A DNA stretch of 64,000 bases, taken from the NCBI GenBank assembly GCA_964427875.1, contig CAYRVX010000019.1:11867-75866 (forward strand), in the 5' to 3' direction. The position numbers and the translations under genes are program-made. The notes under the pieces were generated by a model that was given only the letters and a program-made list of their open reading frames with translations, was not told the origin of the DNA and made no database searches. This stretch comes from CAYRVX01 sp964427875 (GTDB lineage Bacteria; Planctomycetota; Phycisphaerae; SM23-33). Shown here piece after piece: positions 7,285 to 16,630 of the stretch (the stretch's first letter is position 1; each line of letters starts with the position of its first letter).

Positions 7285-9926
7285 TGGATCTGCTGCTTCG
7301 CTGGCTCGCGAAGTTCTCGTTGTGGCTCCGGTACCGCGTGCGCACGGTCGGCATGGAGCAGGTCGCCGCCGGCGGAACGAGGGGCATCCTGTTCCTCCCG
7401 AACCACCCGGCGCTGATCGATCCGATCATCCTCGGGACGGTCCTTCACAAGACGTTCCGCGCGCGGTTCCTGGCCGACGAGGACCAGATCGACCGGTTCT
7501 TCATTCGCCGGCTGGCCGGGCGAGTCAACGTCATTCCGATCCCGGATCCGGCGAAGGTGGGTGCGGCCGCTCGACAGGCCGTGGAGGCGGGGCTCGAGAA
7601 GTGCGTCGAGGCGCTGAGAAACGGCGACAACGTGGCGCTCTATCCGGCGGGTCAGATACTTCGCGGGCGGCTGACAAACCTGCGCGGCAACAGCGCGGTG
7701 GAGTTCATTCTCGGCCGCCTGCCGGACGTGCGCGTGGTGCTGGTGCGCACGACCGGCCTTTGGGGCAGCCTGTTCAGCTATGCGCCCGGGCGCGTGCCCA
7801 ACGTGGCGGAAGTCCTGCGGAAGGCGGCCGTGTCCCTCCTTGCCGGCGGCGTGGTCTTCATGCCGCGGAGAGAGGTGACGATCGAGTTCCATCAGCCGGA
7901 CGACCTGCCGAGAAGCGCCGGGCGCGAGGAGCTGAACCGCTGCATCGAGGCGTTCTACAACGCGGGCGAGCCGCCGGCGACGTACGTGCCGTACTCCCTC
8001 TGGGAGCGGGGCGGCGTGCGGCAGATGCCGGAGCCGGACTTCCGCGCCGCTCGCGGCGACCTTTCCGCCGTGCCCGCTTCCACCCGCCAGATCGTCGCGG
8101 AGTATCTCCGCGAGGAGACCGGCGTGGGGGAGATTCGCGACGCGGCGCACCTGGCCCGCGACCTGGGCATGGACAGCCTCGGCCGGGCCGACCTGCTGAC
8201 CTGGCTGGCCGGCGAGTTCGGCTTCCCGCCCGGCGACGTCGAGGCGCTCGAAACTGTCGGCGACGTGATGCTGGCCGCCTGCGGCGAGTCGTTCAGCGCC
8301 CGGCTGAAGGAGTTGAAGCCCATCGCCGCCAAATGGTTCTCCAGGCCGCGCCGGACCGGGCTGGTCCGCCTGCCGGAAGGGCGCACGATCCCCGAGGTGT
8401 TTCTCGCGCAGGCCCGTCGGGGCCCCGGCGCCGCGATCGTGGCCGACCAGGCCAGCGGCCTGCGGACGTATCGCGACGTCATCGCGGCCGTCTTCGTCCT
8501 CCGCCCGCGGGTCGCCGAACTGGCCGGCGAGCGGGTGGGCATCATGCTGCCGGCCGGTGTCGCCGCCGACGTGGTGTACCTGGCGACGCTGCTGGCGGGC
8601 AAGACGCCGGTCATGATCAACTGGACGGTCGGGCCGCGAAACCTCGCCCATTGCGTCGGCCTCGTGGACGTGCGGCACATCCTGACGGCGGGCGCGCTTA
8701 CCGCGCGGCTGGAGTCGATGGGAACGGACCTCTCGGCCGTGGCGGATCGGCTCGTGCCTCTGGAGCGCCTGGCGGGCGAGGTCTCGCAGGCGGCGAAGCT
8801 GTGGGCGTGGGCGCGGGCGCGGACGACGTGGTCGCTGCTGGACCGCGCGGCGGCCGGCGTGAAGGAGTCCGACGCGGCCGTCATCCTCTTCACCAGCGGC
8901 TCGGAGGCGCTGCCCAAGGCCGTGCCGCTGAGCCATCGCAATATCCTGGCCAACCTCCGGGACATCGCGGCGCTTCGGGTCGTCCGGGGCGGCGATCGGC
9001 TGCTGGGCATCCTGCCGCCGTTTCACTCGTTCGGACTCACGGTGACGACCGTGCTGCCGCTGTGCACCGCCGTGCCCGTCGTGCACCATCCCGACCCCAC
9101 CGAGGCGCCGGTCCTGGCCCGGCTGATCGAGGCCTACGGCGCCACGATCATGGTCGGCACGCCGACGTTCCTGGGCGCGATCGCGCGGGCGGCGAGGCCG
9201 GAGCAACTGGCCTCGCTCCGGCTGGCCGTCACCGGCGCCGAGAAGTGCCCCGACCGCGTCTACGAGCTGCTGGGGCGGGTGAGCCCGAAGATGGAGATCC
9301 TCGAGGGCTACGGCGTGACGGAGTGCTCGCCGATCGTCTCGGTGAACCGCCCGGGTCAGGTCAGGCAGGGCACGATCGGCCTGCCGATGGCGTCGGTTCG
9401 CCACGCCGTCGTGAACGTCGAGACGCTCGAGCCCGCGGCCCGGGGCCGGACCGGCATGCTGCTGGTCAGCGGCCCCAGCGTCTTCGCCGGGTACCTGAAC
9501 TACCACGGGGCCACGCCGTTTGTGGACTTCCAGGGCGAGCCGTGGTATCGCACCGGGGACCTCGTCAGCGAGGACGCCGACGGCGTCATCACCTTCCGCG
9601 GGCGGCTGAAGCGGTTCGTCAAGATGGGCGGCGAGATGATCTCTCTGCCGGCCGTCGAGGACGTGCTGCAAGAGCACTTCCCCGCGCCGGAAGGCCGGGA
9701 GGGCCCGAACCTCGCCGTCGAGGCGGCCGGCGAAGAGGGCCGCAGTGAGCTCGTGCTGTTCACCACCCGGCGGCTGGATCGCGAAGCGGTCAACCGCCGA
9801 ATCCGCGAGGCCGGCCTGTCCGGGCTGCACAACATCCGCCGCGTCATCCACGTCGAGGAGATCCCCGTCCTCGGCACGGGCAAGACGGACTATCGAACGC
9901 TGAGAGAGCGGCTGAATCCCTGCTGA
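7281..9926 (+). CDS. aas: Aas-like acyltransferase-ACP-acyl-ACP synthetase triple fusion
   Basis: 881 residues in three parts. Residues 1-230 form a PlsC/LPLAT acyltransferase with the catalytic NHPALID (His42, Asp47). Residues about 265-335 look like an acyl-carrier domain with LGMDSLGRADLL (phosphopantetheine serine about 299). Residues about 360-881 form an AMP-dependent acyl ligase with FTSGSEALPK (about 536), GYGVTE (about 676), YRTGDL and a C-terminal GTGKTDYR lysine motif. E. coli Aas (719 residues) has only the first and last parts and re-acylates 2-acyl-glycerophosphoethanolamine using bound ACP; here the carrier appears built in. The ATG at 7281 overlaps the lplT stop (ATGA). Confidence 0.85.
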   Translation: MMDLLLRWLAKFSLWLRYRVRTVGMEQVAAGGTRGILFLPNHPALIDPIILGTVLHKTFRARFLADEDQIDRFFIRRLAGRVNVIPIPDPAKVGAAARQAVEAGLEKCVEALRNGDNVALYPAGQILRGRLTNLRGNSAVEFILGRLPDVRVVLVRTTGLWGSLFSYAPGRVPNVAEVLRKAAVSLLAGGVVFMPRREVTIEFHQPDDLPRSAGREELNRCIEAFYNAGEPPATYVPYSLWERGGVRQMPEPDFRAARGDLSAVPASTRQIVAEYLREETGVGEIRDAAHLARDLGMDSLGRADLLTWLAGEFGFPPGDVEALETVGDVMLAACGESFSARLKELKPIAAKWFSRPRRTGLVRLPEGRTIPEVFLAQARRGPGAAIVADQASGLRTYRDVIAAVFVLRPRVAELAGERVGIMLPAGVAADVVYLATLLAGKTPVMINWTVGPRNLAHCVGLVDVRHILTAGALTARLESMGTDLSAVADRLVPLERLAGEVSQAAKLWAWARARTTWSLLDRAAAGVKESDAAVILFTSGSEALPKAVPLSHRNILANLRDIAALRVVRGGDRLLGILPPFHSFGLTVTTVLPLCTAVPVVHHPDPTEAPVLARLIEAYGATIMVGTPTFLGAIARAARPEQLASLRLAVTGAEKCPDRVYELLGRVSPKMEILEGYGVTECSPIVSVNRPGQVRQGTIGLPMASVRHAVVNVETLEPAARGRTGMLLVSGPSVFAGYLNYHGATPFVDFQGEPWYRTGDLVSEDADGVITFRGRLKRFVKMGGEMISLPAVEDVLQEHFPAPEGREGPNLAVEAAGEEGRSELVLFTTRRLDREAVNRRIREAGLSGLHNIRRVIHVEEIPVLGTGKTDYRTLRERLNPC

Positions 9927-9939
9927 TTCTTCTCCGCCG

Positions 9940-9968
9940 TTGCGGGCGGCGAGTGGTTCTGGTATGCT
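9940..9968 (+). promoter_or_regulatory. Predicted promoter for the HEAT-like protein gene
   Basis: TTGCGG (9940-9945), a 17-base spacer and TATGCT (9963-9968), about 44 bases upstream of the next start codon. It sits in the 85-base gap after the aas-like gene. Confidence 0.4.
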
Positions 9969-10011
9969 CGCGCACGTTGACGGTTGAGCTATCTCGACGA
10001 AGGGTCCCCGG

Positions 10012-11334
10012 ATGATGCGACGAAACTCGTTGTCAGGGATTTCGGCAGCGGCGTTGGCGGGGCTCATCTGCGTTCTGGCGGGCGGCGCGAGGCTGTGGGC
10101 GGACGAGGCCGCCGCGGCGCCGGACCTGTGGGCGCAGATGCGGCGCGCGGACGTCGATTCCGCCGAGTTCAAGGCCGCCCGGCGGAAGCTCGCCGCCGCG
10201 ATCGCAGCGATGCCGGTGACGAAGCGCACCGCCGCGGCGACGGCCATGATGGACCGCCGGGCCGAGCCGGTCATCAACGCCGAGGCGCTCAGAAGCTTCG
10301 GCAAGGACCCGCTGCCCATCACCGACGTCCAGCGGATCCTGTGGGATTCCCAGCGATCCTACGGGCAGCGAGTGCTCCTGAAGACGTACTATTCCTTCTG
10401 CCGGTCGGAAGCCGGAACGTCCGTCCTTTCCGAGGCGACCCGCCGCCAGCTCGTGGCCGTGCTTGCCGAACGCCTCAACGACCTCGCCGGCGCGAAGGTG
10501 ACGTACGGGGAGCAGAGGCTGCTGACGCACCTGGTCTCGTACTCGTTGAGCCGCTACGGGCGGGTCGCCAAGACGGTGCCCCAGGCCGGGGGGCTGATCC
10601 GGGCACTGGAGAAGTACGTGGAGAAGGCCGGCCCGCACGACGGCTTCGCGGCGGCCATTCCCGTCTGGCTGGACCTGACCCAGTCGCGCGATGCCGAGAT
10701 CGATACCTTCGGAAAGGCCGTCCAGGCCCTGGGACACTGGGACCCGCTGGTTCGGTGGAATGCCACCAGCCGCCTTGGCGAACACGACGTGCCCGTCGAT
10801 GACAAGGCCGCTCAGGTCGTCGTGTCGCTGCTCGGCGATCCGCGGGACGAGGTCCGGGCCGCCGCGGCGCGGGTGTTCGCGGTGGCCAGGGACTATCGGC
10901 CGGACATCGTCGTTCCGAGAATGGTCGAGCTGCTCACGCGGGACCGGGGCGTCATCGTGCAGGCGGCCGCCGCCGAGGCGATCATCGCCCGGCGGAATCA
11001 GGCCCAGGACCAGGTCGACGCGCTGCTGGCCGCGATGAACGACCCGAAGCGGGCGCCGGGGCCCACACGCGCCTCCCATGTCCTGCTCGTCCTGGCCAGG
11101 CTCGTCCCCGCCGCCACGCTCAAGCAGAAAGAGCTCATGCTGGTGCAGGCCGCCCGGAAGCTCGCCTCCTCGCCGGCCGGAGCGCTTGCCGTCATGGAGG
11201 CCCTCGGGCCCCAGGCCGCCAGGGCCGTGCCCTCCATCCGCGAGTACCGCGCGACGGCCGACCGCTTCCGCCGAATCCACATCAACCGCCACGTCCTGCC
11301 CGCCATCCTGCCGAACCAGCCGGCGGAAGAGTAA
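10012..11334 (+). CDS. Secreted HEAT-like repeat protein, function unknown
   Basis: 440 residues. Residues 1-30 are a Sec signal peptide (MMRRNSL, a hydrophobic core, then ARLWADEA). The mature part is all-helical; residues about 240-345 contain HEAT-like pairs such as DPLVRWNATSRLGEHDVPV, GDPRDEVRAAAARVFAVA and RDRGVIVQAAAAEAIIA. Such alpha-solenoids usually bind proteins outside or at the cell surface; no partner is indicated. The glycosidase-like gene starts 16 bases downstream and is probably co-transcribed. Two adjacent ATG codons (10012, 10015) could serve as start. I do not recognise a named family for the N-terminal half. Confidence 0.75.
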   Translation: MMRRNSLSGISAAALAGLICVLAGGARLWADEAAAAPDLWAQMRRADVDSAEFKAARRKLAAAIAAMPVTKRTAAATAMMDRRAEPVINAEALRSFGKDPLPITDVQRILWDSQRSYGQRVLLKTYYSFCRSEAGTSVLSEATRRQLVAVLAERLNDLAGAKVTYGEQRLLTHLVSYSLSRYGRVAKTVPQAGGLIRALEKYVEKAGPHDGFAAAIPVWLDLTQSRDAEIDTFGKAVQALGHWDPLVRWNATSRLGEHDVPVDDKAAQVVVSLLGDPRDEVRAAAARVFAVARDYRPDIVVPRMVELLTRDRGVIVQAAAAEAIIARRNQAQDQVDALLAAMNDPKRAPGPTRASHVLLVLARLVPAATLKQKELMLVQAARKLASSPAGALAVMEALGPQAARAVPSIREYRATADRFRRIHINRHVLPAILPNQPAEE

Positions 11335-11350
11335 GGCCGCAACGCCAGTC

Positions 11351-12610
11351 ATGGGTCTGTGGATTCTCCTGGTCTCGAGCGTCGTGCCGGCAACCGGCCA
11401 AGCCGAGCTGGACGACGCCAACGCGCTGCGCGGGCAGATCGTCGTGGACCCGCGGCATCCGACGTGGCTGAAGCGCAACGGCGCCGGAGGTGTGTTCCTC
11501 TGCGGCCCGGGCGACCCGGAGGGCTTCCTGTACAGGGGCAGGCGCCGCACCGACGGGACCCGCGACGGCGACCAGGTGACGCTCATCCGCAAGCTCATCA
11601 GGCACGGGGGCAACTGCATCTACATGCAGATCATCCGCAGCCACGGCGGCGACGGCGAGCGCGACCACAACCCGTTCGTCGATTCCGATCCGAGAAAGGG
11701 CCTCTCCAGGCCGATCCTCGATCAGTGGGCCGGGTGGTTCCAACTGATGGACGACAACGGCATCTGCATCTACCTGTTCATCTACGACGACTCCGCCCGC
11801 ATCTGGAACACGAAGGACAAGCTCGCCCCGGCTGAGAGGGCCTTCCTTGAAGGGATCGTCAACCGCCTCGGGAAGCTCAGGAACCTGATCTGGGTGGTGG
11901 CGGAGGAGTACGGCGAACGGCTGTCGGCCAGGCGGGTGAGCAACATCGCCGCGGCGATCCGCGCGGCCGACGAGCACAACCACGTGATCGCCGTGCACAA
12001 GAACAACGGGCTGAGCTTCAGGGAGTTCGCCGACGATCCCGGCATCGAGCAGTTCGCCATCCAGTGGAACGTGCCGACCGCCAAGGCGCTCCACGACGGC
12101 GTGGTCAAGGCGTGGAGGATGGCGGCCAGGCGGTACGGCCTGGTCATGTCCGAGGCCGAGGGCCACACCACGGACGTGCGCAGGAAGAACTGGGCATGCG
12201 CGATGGGCGGCGCGCAGGTGATGGTCCTCGGGATGGACATCGCCTCCACGCCGCCGGAAGACCTCAAGCACTGCCGCGTCCTCCAGCGCTTCTTCGAGGA
12301 CATCGACTTCCGCGGGATGGCCCCGCACGACGAGCTGGCGTTCGGCCACACGCGGTACGTTCTGGCAAGTCCCGGCCGGGCTTACGTCGCCTACGCATCC
12401 GGCGCGTCGGGCGACGTCGGCCTGAAGGACCTCAAGGCCGGAACGTACGAGTTCCTGTGGCTGGACTGCACCACCGGCAGGCGCGTGGAGCGGTCGGGGG
12501 TGAAGGTCACGGCGGGGAATCGGACGTGGCCGCGACCGGCGGGGATCGGCAGGGAACTGGCCGTATGGGTCCGCAGGGCGCCCTCAGCGGCCGGGGGGGG
12601 CGCCCGATGA
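11351..12610 (+). CDS. Secreted glycoside-hydrolase-like TIM-barrel protein
   Basis: 419 residues starting with a short hydrophobic export signal (GLWILLVSSVVPATGQA). The body alternates helices and strands like a (beta/alpha)8 glycosidase: NPFVDSDP near the start, then DDNGICIYLFIYDD, NLIWVVAEEYGER with a candidate acid/base glutamate after the fourth strand, and YGLVMSEAEGHT with a candidate nucleophile glutamate later. The last 90 residues (YVLASPGRAYVAYASGAS to the end) look like a beta-sandwich of the collagen-binding type found behind DUF4038/apiosidase-like catalytic domains. Clan assignment is inferred from pattern only and no substrate can be given. The 3' end overlaps the opposite-strand gene by 27 bp. 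Confidence 0.65.
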   Translation: MGLWILLVSSVVPATGQAELDDANALRGQIVVDPRHPTWLKRNGAGGVFLCGPGDPEGFLYRGRRRTDGTRDGDQVTLIRKLIRHGGNCIYMQIIRSHGGDGERDHNPFVDSDPRKGLSRPILDQWAGWFQLMDDNGICIYLFIYDDSARIWNTKDKLAPAERAFLEGIVNRLGKLRNLIWVVAEEYGERLSARRVSNIAAAIRAADEHNHVIAVHKNNGLSFREFADDPGIEQFAIQWNVPTAKALHDGVVKAWRMAARRYGLVMSEAEGHTTDVRRKNWACAMGGAQVMVLGMDIASTPPEDLKHCRVLQRFFEDIDFRGMAPHDELAFGHTRYVLASPGRAYVAYASGASGDVGLKDLKAGTYEFLWLDCTTGRRVERSGVKVTAGNRTWPRPAGIGRELAVWVRRAPSAAGGGAR

Positions 12611-12985
12611 GCCGGAGGCGCTCTCCATCCTGACGGTGAAGCGCCGGCCGTCCTTCTCCATCTCCACTTCGCGCCGTCCGACGCTCAGGACCCTCGCGCC
12701 GTTGACCGTCTGGCCCCTGCTGACGGGCCGGCCGTTGATGATGGCGATATTGCCGTTGGCCCCGCCCATGATGCCGCTGATACGGAAGGCGGGGGCGTTG
12801 GTCGCCCCGGCCGGACGCGCCGATCGATGCGGGCCGGATGAATCGGGGCGTTCAGTCCGCTTGCGGACCTCGCCGGTCGCGTCCTCGGGTGCGGGGCGTT
12901 TCGGCAGGCCGAGCTCAGTGAGGCCGGCTGCTGCCATCAGAACCAGCCACACGCCCCACGCAATGACCCAGGGATGCGGCCTCAT
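12584..12985 (-). CDS. Single-span membrane protein with GspB-like (T2SSB) C-terminal domain
   Basis: 133 residues: a short cytoplasmic start, one membrane segment (WVIAWGVWLVLMAAAGL, about 6-22), a proline/charge-rich linker, and a C-terminal domain with IAIINGRPVSRGQTVNGARV and EMEKDGRRFTVRM. This ING...G..VNGA.V....V....DGR.FT pattern is that of type II secretion protein B / GspC-like periplasmic domains. It may belong to a secretion or pilus apparatus encoded elsewhere; no other such genes are nearby. The ATG at 12985 is preceded by GGGAGG at seven bases. Confidence 0.55.
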   Translation of the reverse strand: MRPHPWVIAWGVWLVLMAAAGLTELGLPKRPAPEDATGEVRKRTERPDSSGPHRSARPAGATNAPAFRISGIMGGANGNIAIINGRPVSRGQTVNGARVLSVGRREVEMEKDGRRFTVRMESASGSSGAPPGR

Positions 12986-13087
12986 CCCGATTCCTCCCGG
13001 GTATCTCCATGCAAGGTACGATTTGCGCTCGGCGGAGGCTACCCGGCGGCGGCGATCGGTCTGCCTCGCGACGGCTCGCGGAGAAAA

Positions 13088-13122
13088 CACCCGCCGCGAG
13101 GCGGTGGGCTTCGCGGCGGGTG
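13088..13122 (-). terminator. Intrinsic terminator of the HtrA gene
   Basis: A perfect 12-bp inverted repeat CACCCGCCGCGA (13088-13099) / TCGCGGCGGGTG (13111-13122) with an 11-base loop. On the minus strand it is followed by TTTT (complement of 13084-13087), some 50 bases past the htrA stop. Confidence 0.65.
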
Positions 13123-13170
13123 GGCCGTTACCGAAGGGCCGTCCGGAAGGGAAACCGAGTCGATGTCGCT

Positions 13171-14691
13171 CTATTTCGCCGGCGAGACGAACAGGAACCT
13201 CTTGGCGCCGGATCGGCTAATGACCAGCAGCCGAACGCCGTTCTTGGCATCCTTGCCGGAGATCGTGCGGCCAAAACCGCTGGGCGTGGTGACGCTCTTG
13301 CCCTGCACCTCGAGGATGACCATGCCCTCGGCGAGGCCCTGCTCGGCGGCGTCGCTGCCGGGCTTGACCTCCACGACCACGACGCCCCGGATCGACTCCT
13401 TCAGGCCGTACTTCTCCACCAGTTCCGGAGTGATCGAAGCAACCTTGATGCCGTACCTGGCCGCCGAGGCCGTGCCGGACTCGGGCCCCCCGCCGAACGC
13501 CGCGGCCATGTCCTCCGGCTGCGCGTCGATCTTGACCGTGAACGTCCTCTTCTTGCCGTCGCGGTACGCTTCCACGGGGTAGGCCTTGCCGGGCTCGAGG
13601 ACGGCCACGACGTTCCGCAGCTCGTTGACGTTCCTGACGCGTTTCCCGTTGACCTTCACGACGAAGTCTTTGTCCTTCATGCCGGCCTTGTCGGCGGGGC
13701 TGCCCTTCGCCACCTGGGTGATCAGCGCGCCTTCCATGCTGGGCAGCTTGAAGCTCTTGGCGAGCTTCTCGCCCACGTCCTGAATCTGGACGCCCAGGTA
13801 GCCGCGGATGACCTTGCCCCTGTCGATGAGCTGGGCCATGATGTTCTTGGCCATGTTCGACGGCACGGAGAGCCCGATGCCCTCGTTGACGCCGGTGCGC
13901 GAGATGATCGCGCTGTTGATGCCGATGACCTCGCCTCGCATGTTGACCAGCGGCCCGCCGGAGTTCCCGTGGTTGATGGCCGCGTCCGTCTGGAGGAGAT
14001 CCTGGTAGGACTCGCCCCGGCCGGTCGTCCGGCCCTTGGCGGAGATGATTCCGGCGGTGACCGTCTGCGGCAGGCCTTCCGGCGCGCCGATGGCCAGCAC
14101 CCAGTCGCCGACCTCCATCTTGTCGCTGTTGCCGAGGGGCGCGTCGATGAGGCGGTCGGGCTTGACCTTGACGATGGCCAGGTCCGTCGGCGCGTCGGTG
14201 CGGACCCATTCGGCTTTCAGACGGCGGCTGTCGGAAAGGACGATCTCCACTTCGTGGGCGTTCCTGACGACGTGCCAGTTGGTGAGGATGTAGCCCTTCT
14301 GGGCGTCGATGATCACGCCGCTGCCGAGCCCGCGGAAGAAGTACTCGCGTTTGGGCGCGGGCTGTCTTGGGACGGACGGCTGCGGGTAGCGGTCGCCGAA
14401 GAATCGCCGGAAGAACTCGTCCAGGTCCATCTGGCGGGAACTCATCTCGACCTTCTGTTTGACGTGAACGACCACGACGGCGGGCTTGACCGCCTTGGCC
14501 ACGCCGCGAAACAGGGCGCTGAGCCGATCGTGTTTGCTCAGCTCGGCCAGTTGGTCGCGCGCGGCGCGGTGCTCCCCGGCCGCCACGGCGTACGCGGCCC
14601 GGCCGGCCAGCGTGGGTCCGTACGTCACGACGGACGCCACGAAGATCACAGCAAGGAACAGCGGCAGTGCCTTCTTCCACTTCAGTCTCAT
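13171..14691 (-). CDS. htrA: Periplasmic serine protease, HtrA/DegP family
   Basis: 506 residues: an N-terminal signal or anchor (about 8-36), a trypsin-like protease domain with the triad His140 (TNWHVV), Asp170 (TDLAIVKV) and Ser244 (HGNSGGPL), then two PDZ domains (about 285-370 around GYLGVQIQDV, and about 400-500 around GIKVASITPELVEKYG). This is the layout of DegP/DegQ, which degrade or refold misfolded envelope proteins. The start at 14691 follows GGAG at eight bases and gives a clean signal sequence. The gene stands alone with its own terminator and a TATAAT about 90 bases upstream. Confidence 0.93.
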   Translation of the reverse strand: MRLKWKKALPLFLAVIFVASVVTYGPTLAGRAAYAVAAGEHRAARDQLAELSKHDRLSALFRGVAKAVKPAVVVVHVKQKVEMSSRQMDLDEFFRRFFGDRYPQPSVPRQPAPKREYFFRGLGSGVIIDAQKGYILTNWHVVRNAHEVEIVLSDSRRLKAEWVRTDAPTDLAIVKVKPDRLIDAPLGNSDKMEVGDWVLAIGAPEGLPQTVTAGIISAKGRTTGRGESYQDLLQTDAAINHGNSGGPLVNMRGEVIGINSAIISRTGVNEGIGLSVPSNMAKNIMAQLIDRGKVIRGYLGVQIQDVGEKLAKSFKLPSMEGALITQVAKGSPADKAGMKDKDFVVKVNGKRVRNVNELRNVVAVLEPGKAYPVEAYRDGKKRTFTVKIDAQPEDMAAAFGGGPESGTASAARYGIKVASITPELVEKYGLKESIRGVVVVEVKPGSDAAEQGLAEGMVILEVQGKSVTTPSGFGRTISGKDAKNGVRLLVISRSGAKRFLFVSPAK

Positions 14692-14781
14692 TGTTCTAGC
14701 TCCCGATGTCTCACGGGCGAGGAGGCGTCGGCCTCCGCCCGTCCGCAACGAACGGAACGGATCGGTACACTGGTTTTCTTC

Positions 14782-14787
14782 ATTATA
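14782..14787 (-). promoter_or_regulatory. Predicted -10 element for htrA
   Basis: A perfect TATAAT on the minus strand (14787-14782), with no good -35 at 16-18 bases. It could depend on an activator or an alternative sigma factor. The 347-base gap 14692-15038 holds this element, the divergent promoter at 14906-14933 and no gene. Confidence 0.35.
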
Positions 14788-14905
14788 GGTCCCTTGTAGT
14801 ACGCAAGGAATCCGCGGCGGGTTTGGGCGAGCCGAACAACTCCGGGAGGAATCCGTCGAGCCGTTCGGACCCGCGCCGCCTCCGCACTCGGCTGCGGAAG
14901 TGACC

Positions 14906-14933
14906 TTGCCGCCGGAGGCGCCTTTGCTACAAT
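14906..14933 (+). promoter_or_regulatory. Predicted promoter for the GT87 gene
   Basis: TTGCCG (14906-14911), 16 bases, TACAAT (14928-14933). The leader to the start at 15039 is about 100 bases. Confidence 0.45.
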
Positions 14934-15038
14934 CTCCCATGACTCGCCGGGGGTGAGCCCCGGTGGCGTCTGGCCGGTGGCATCGAGCCGACTGAGGAGA
15001 CGGGCGCCTCAGCTTACAGGTGAAAGGTCCCTGCACCC

Positions 15039-16616
15039 ATGAGCGGTGAAGGTCCTCGCTCTTCGTGGTCATTGCCGTTCGATTCGCCCCTGCCGCGGGG
15101 GCCCAGGGCCCGGCGGCGGGTGACGCTGCTGCGCGTGGCGGCCTGCGTTGCGCTGGCCGGTGCCGCCGTCACGCCCGTCGTGCAGTTTCAAATCGGAACG
15201 ATGAGGCGCCTCCGCACGGCCGCGGCGTTCGACCGCAGGCATCCCGACTGGTGCCCCGCCACCGCCGCCACACGCCGGCCGGGGGCACACAAGGGCGCGA
15301 TCGGCCGGTGGCGAAAGGCCGCTCAGCAGTTCTGGCAGGGGCGGAACATCTACCGGCTCATCCCCGAGAACCACAGTGCACTCGCCACCCAGCCGGTCTC
15401 CTCGGTCGCCTGCCCCGCCGACTACGGGCCGACCTCCATGCACCCCAACTGCCCGTTCACCGTGATCCTCCTGAGTCCGTTCGCCTACATGCCGGTGTGG
15501 GCAATGGCCCTGTCGTACAACGTGGTGAAACTCCTTGCCCTCGCTGCGACGGTGCTGATGGCGGCGCGCCTGGCGGGGCACCTCCGGCGGCGGATCGTTG
15601 ACTGGGTCGTCCTGCTCGGGCTGCTGTGGACGCTGCCTCTGGTCATCTCCGACGTCCAGCACGGCAACACCAACGTATTCGTTCTGGCGGGAATCGTCCT
15701 GCACCTCTGGCTGTACCGTCGAGGGCGGGACTGGCTGGCCGGCCCGCCGCTGGCGGTCGCCATCTGCCTCAAGATGACGCCGGCCCTGTTTCTGCTCTAT
15801 TGGCTGTACCAGCGGAACTGGAAGCTGCTGGCCGGGACGGTGGCGGCGCTGGTCGCGTTCGGCGTGGTGATTCCCGCCGCGGCCGTCGGCCCGCAACGCT
15901 GCGCCACGCTGACCGAAACGTGGTACCGCAACATGATCCGCCCGGGCCTGATCGAGGGCTCCTGGTACCCGGAGCACATCAACCAGTCTCTTTCCGGCGT
16001 CGTGAGCCGGTACTTCCTGGCGGGCCGAAATGGCGACATCTACTGGGGCCCGGACGACGACCCGAACTACAACACGCGTCAGCACGGGTGGATCACGCTG
16101 GTGCCGCTGCCGGAGGGCGCCGCGCGGTGGGTCCTGCGAATCTGCCAGACGGCGATCGTGGCCCTGATGGCGTGGGCGATCGGCTGGCGGAAACTGCCGC
16201 GCGACGACGGGCGCAGGGCGTTGCACTACGGGCTCGTGCTGCTGGGTATGATGCTGCTGAACCAGCGAACGTGGAACCACCATGCGGCCGTCCTGCTGCC
16301 GGCCGGGATCGCGATCTGGCAGGCCATAGCGTTCGGGCGCGTTTCGCGTCCCAGGCGGGCCGCGGCCCTGGTTCTCGCGCTCGCCGCAGGCTGCTGCGTC
16401 TGGCTGACGCGGGGGGAGCTGTTCAGTGCCCTGGCGAGGCTGGCAGGTCAGACACCGGCCCAATCGGAGACGTTCGCCGACCTCGGCAAGGCGTTCGGCC
16501 CGACGTTCTACTACTTCGCGCTGCTCTTTGCCGCCGGCATCGTCCTCGCCGCGGCGCTGAGGCGCACGGATGACCCCTACGCCGAGCAGCGACAGAGACT
16601 CCTCGACGCGTGCTGA
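15039..16616 (+). CDS. GT87-like (DUF2029) membrane glycosyltransferase
   Basis: 525-residue polytopic membrane protein with about 10 hydrophobic spans. The N-terminal periplasmic-type motif QFWQGRNIYRL followed by PTSMHPNCPFTVILLSPFAYMP, and the later DVQHGNTNVFVLAGIVLHLW and AICLKMTPALFLLYWL, are the signatures of GT87 polyprenyl-phosphate-mannose-dependent mannosyltransferases (PimE-like). Substrate and product are unknown. It stands alone between htrA and the hicB antitoxin, converging on the latter with a 14-base gap. Confidence 0.75.
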   Translation: MSGEGPRSSWSLPFDSPLPRGPRARRRVTLLRVAACVALAGAAVTPVVQFQIGTMRRLRTAAAFDRRHPDWCPATAATRRPGAHKGAIGRWRKAAQQFWQGRNIYRLIPENHSALATQPVSSVACPADYGPTSMHPNCPFTVILLSPFAYMPVWAMALSYNVVKLLALAATVLMAARLAGHLRRRIVDWVVLLGLLWTLPLVISDVQHGNTNVFVLAGIVLHLWLYRRGRDWLAGPPLAVAICLKMTPALFLLYWLYQRNWKLLAGTVAALVAFGVVIPAAAVGPQRCATLTETWYRNMIRPGLIEGSWYPEHINQSLSGVVSRYFLAGRNGDIYWGPDDDPNYNTRQHGWITLVPLPEGAARWVLRICQTAIVALMAWAIGWRKLPRDDGRRALHYGLVLLGMMLLNQRTWNHHAAVLLPAGIAIWQAIAFGRVSRPRRAAALVLALAAGCCVWLTRGELFSALARLAGQTPAQSETFADLGKAFGPTFYYFALLFAAGIVLAAALRRTDDPYAEQRQRLLDAC

Positions 16617-16630
16617 TGAGTGGCCGTGGC

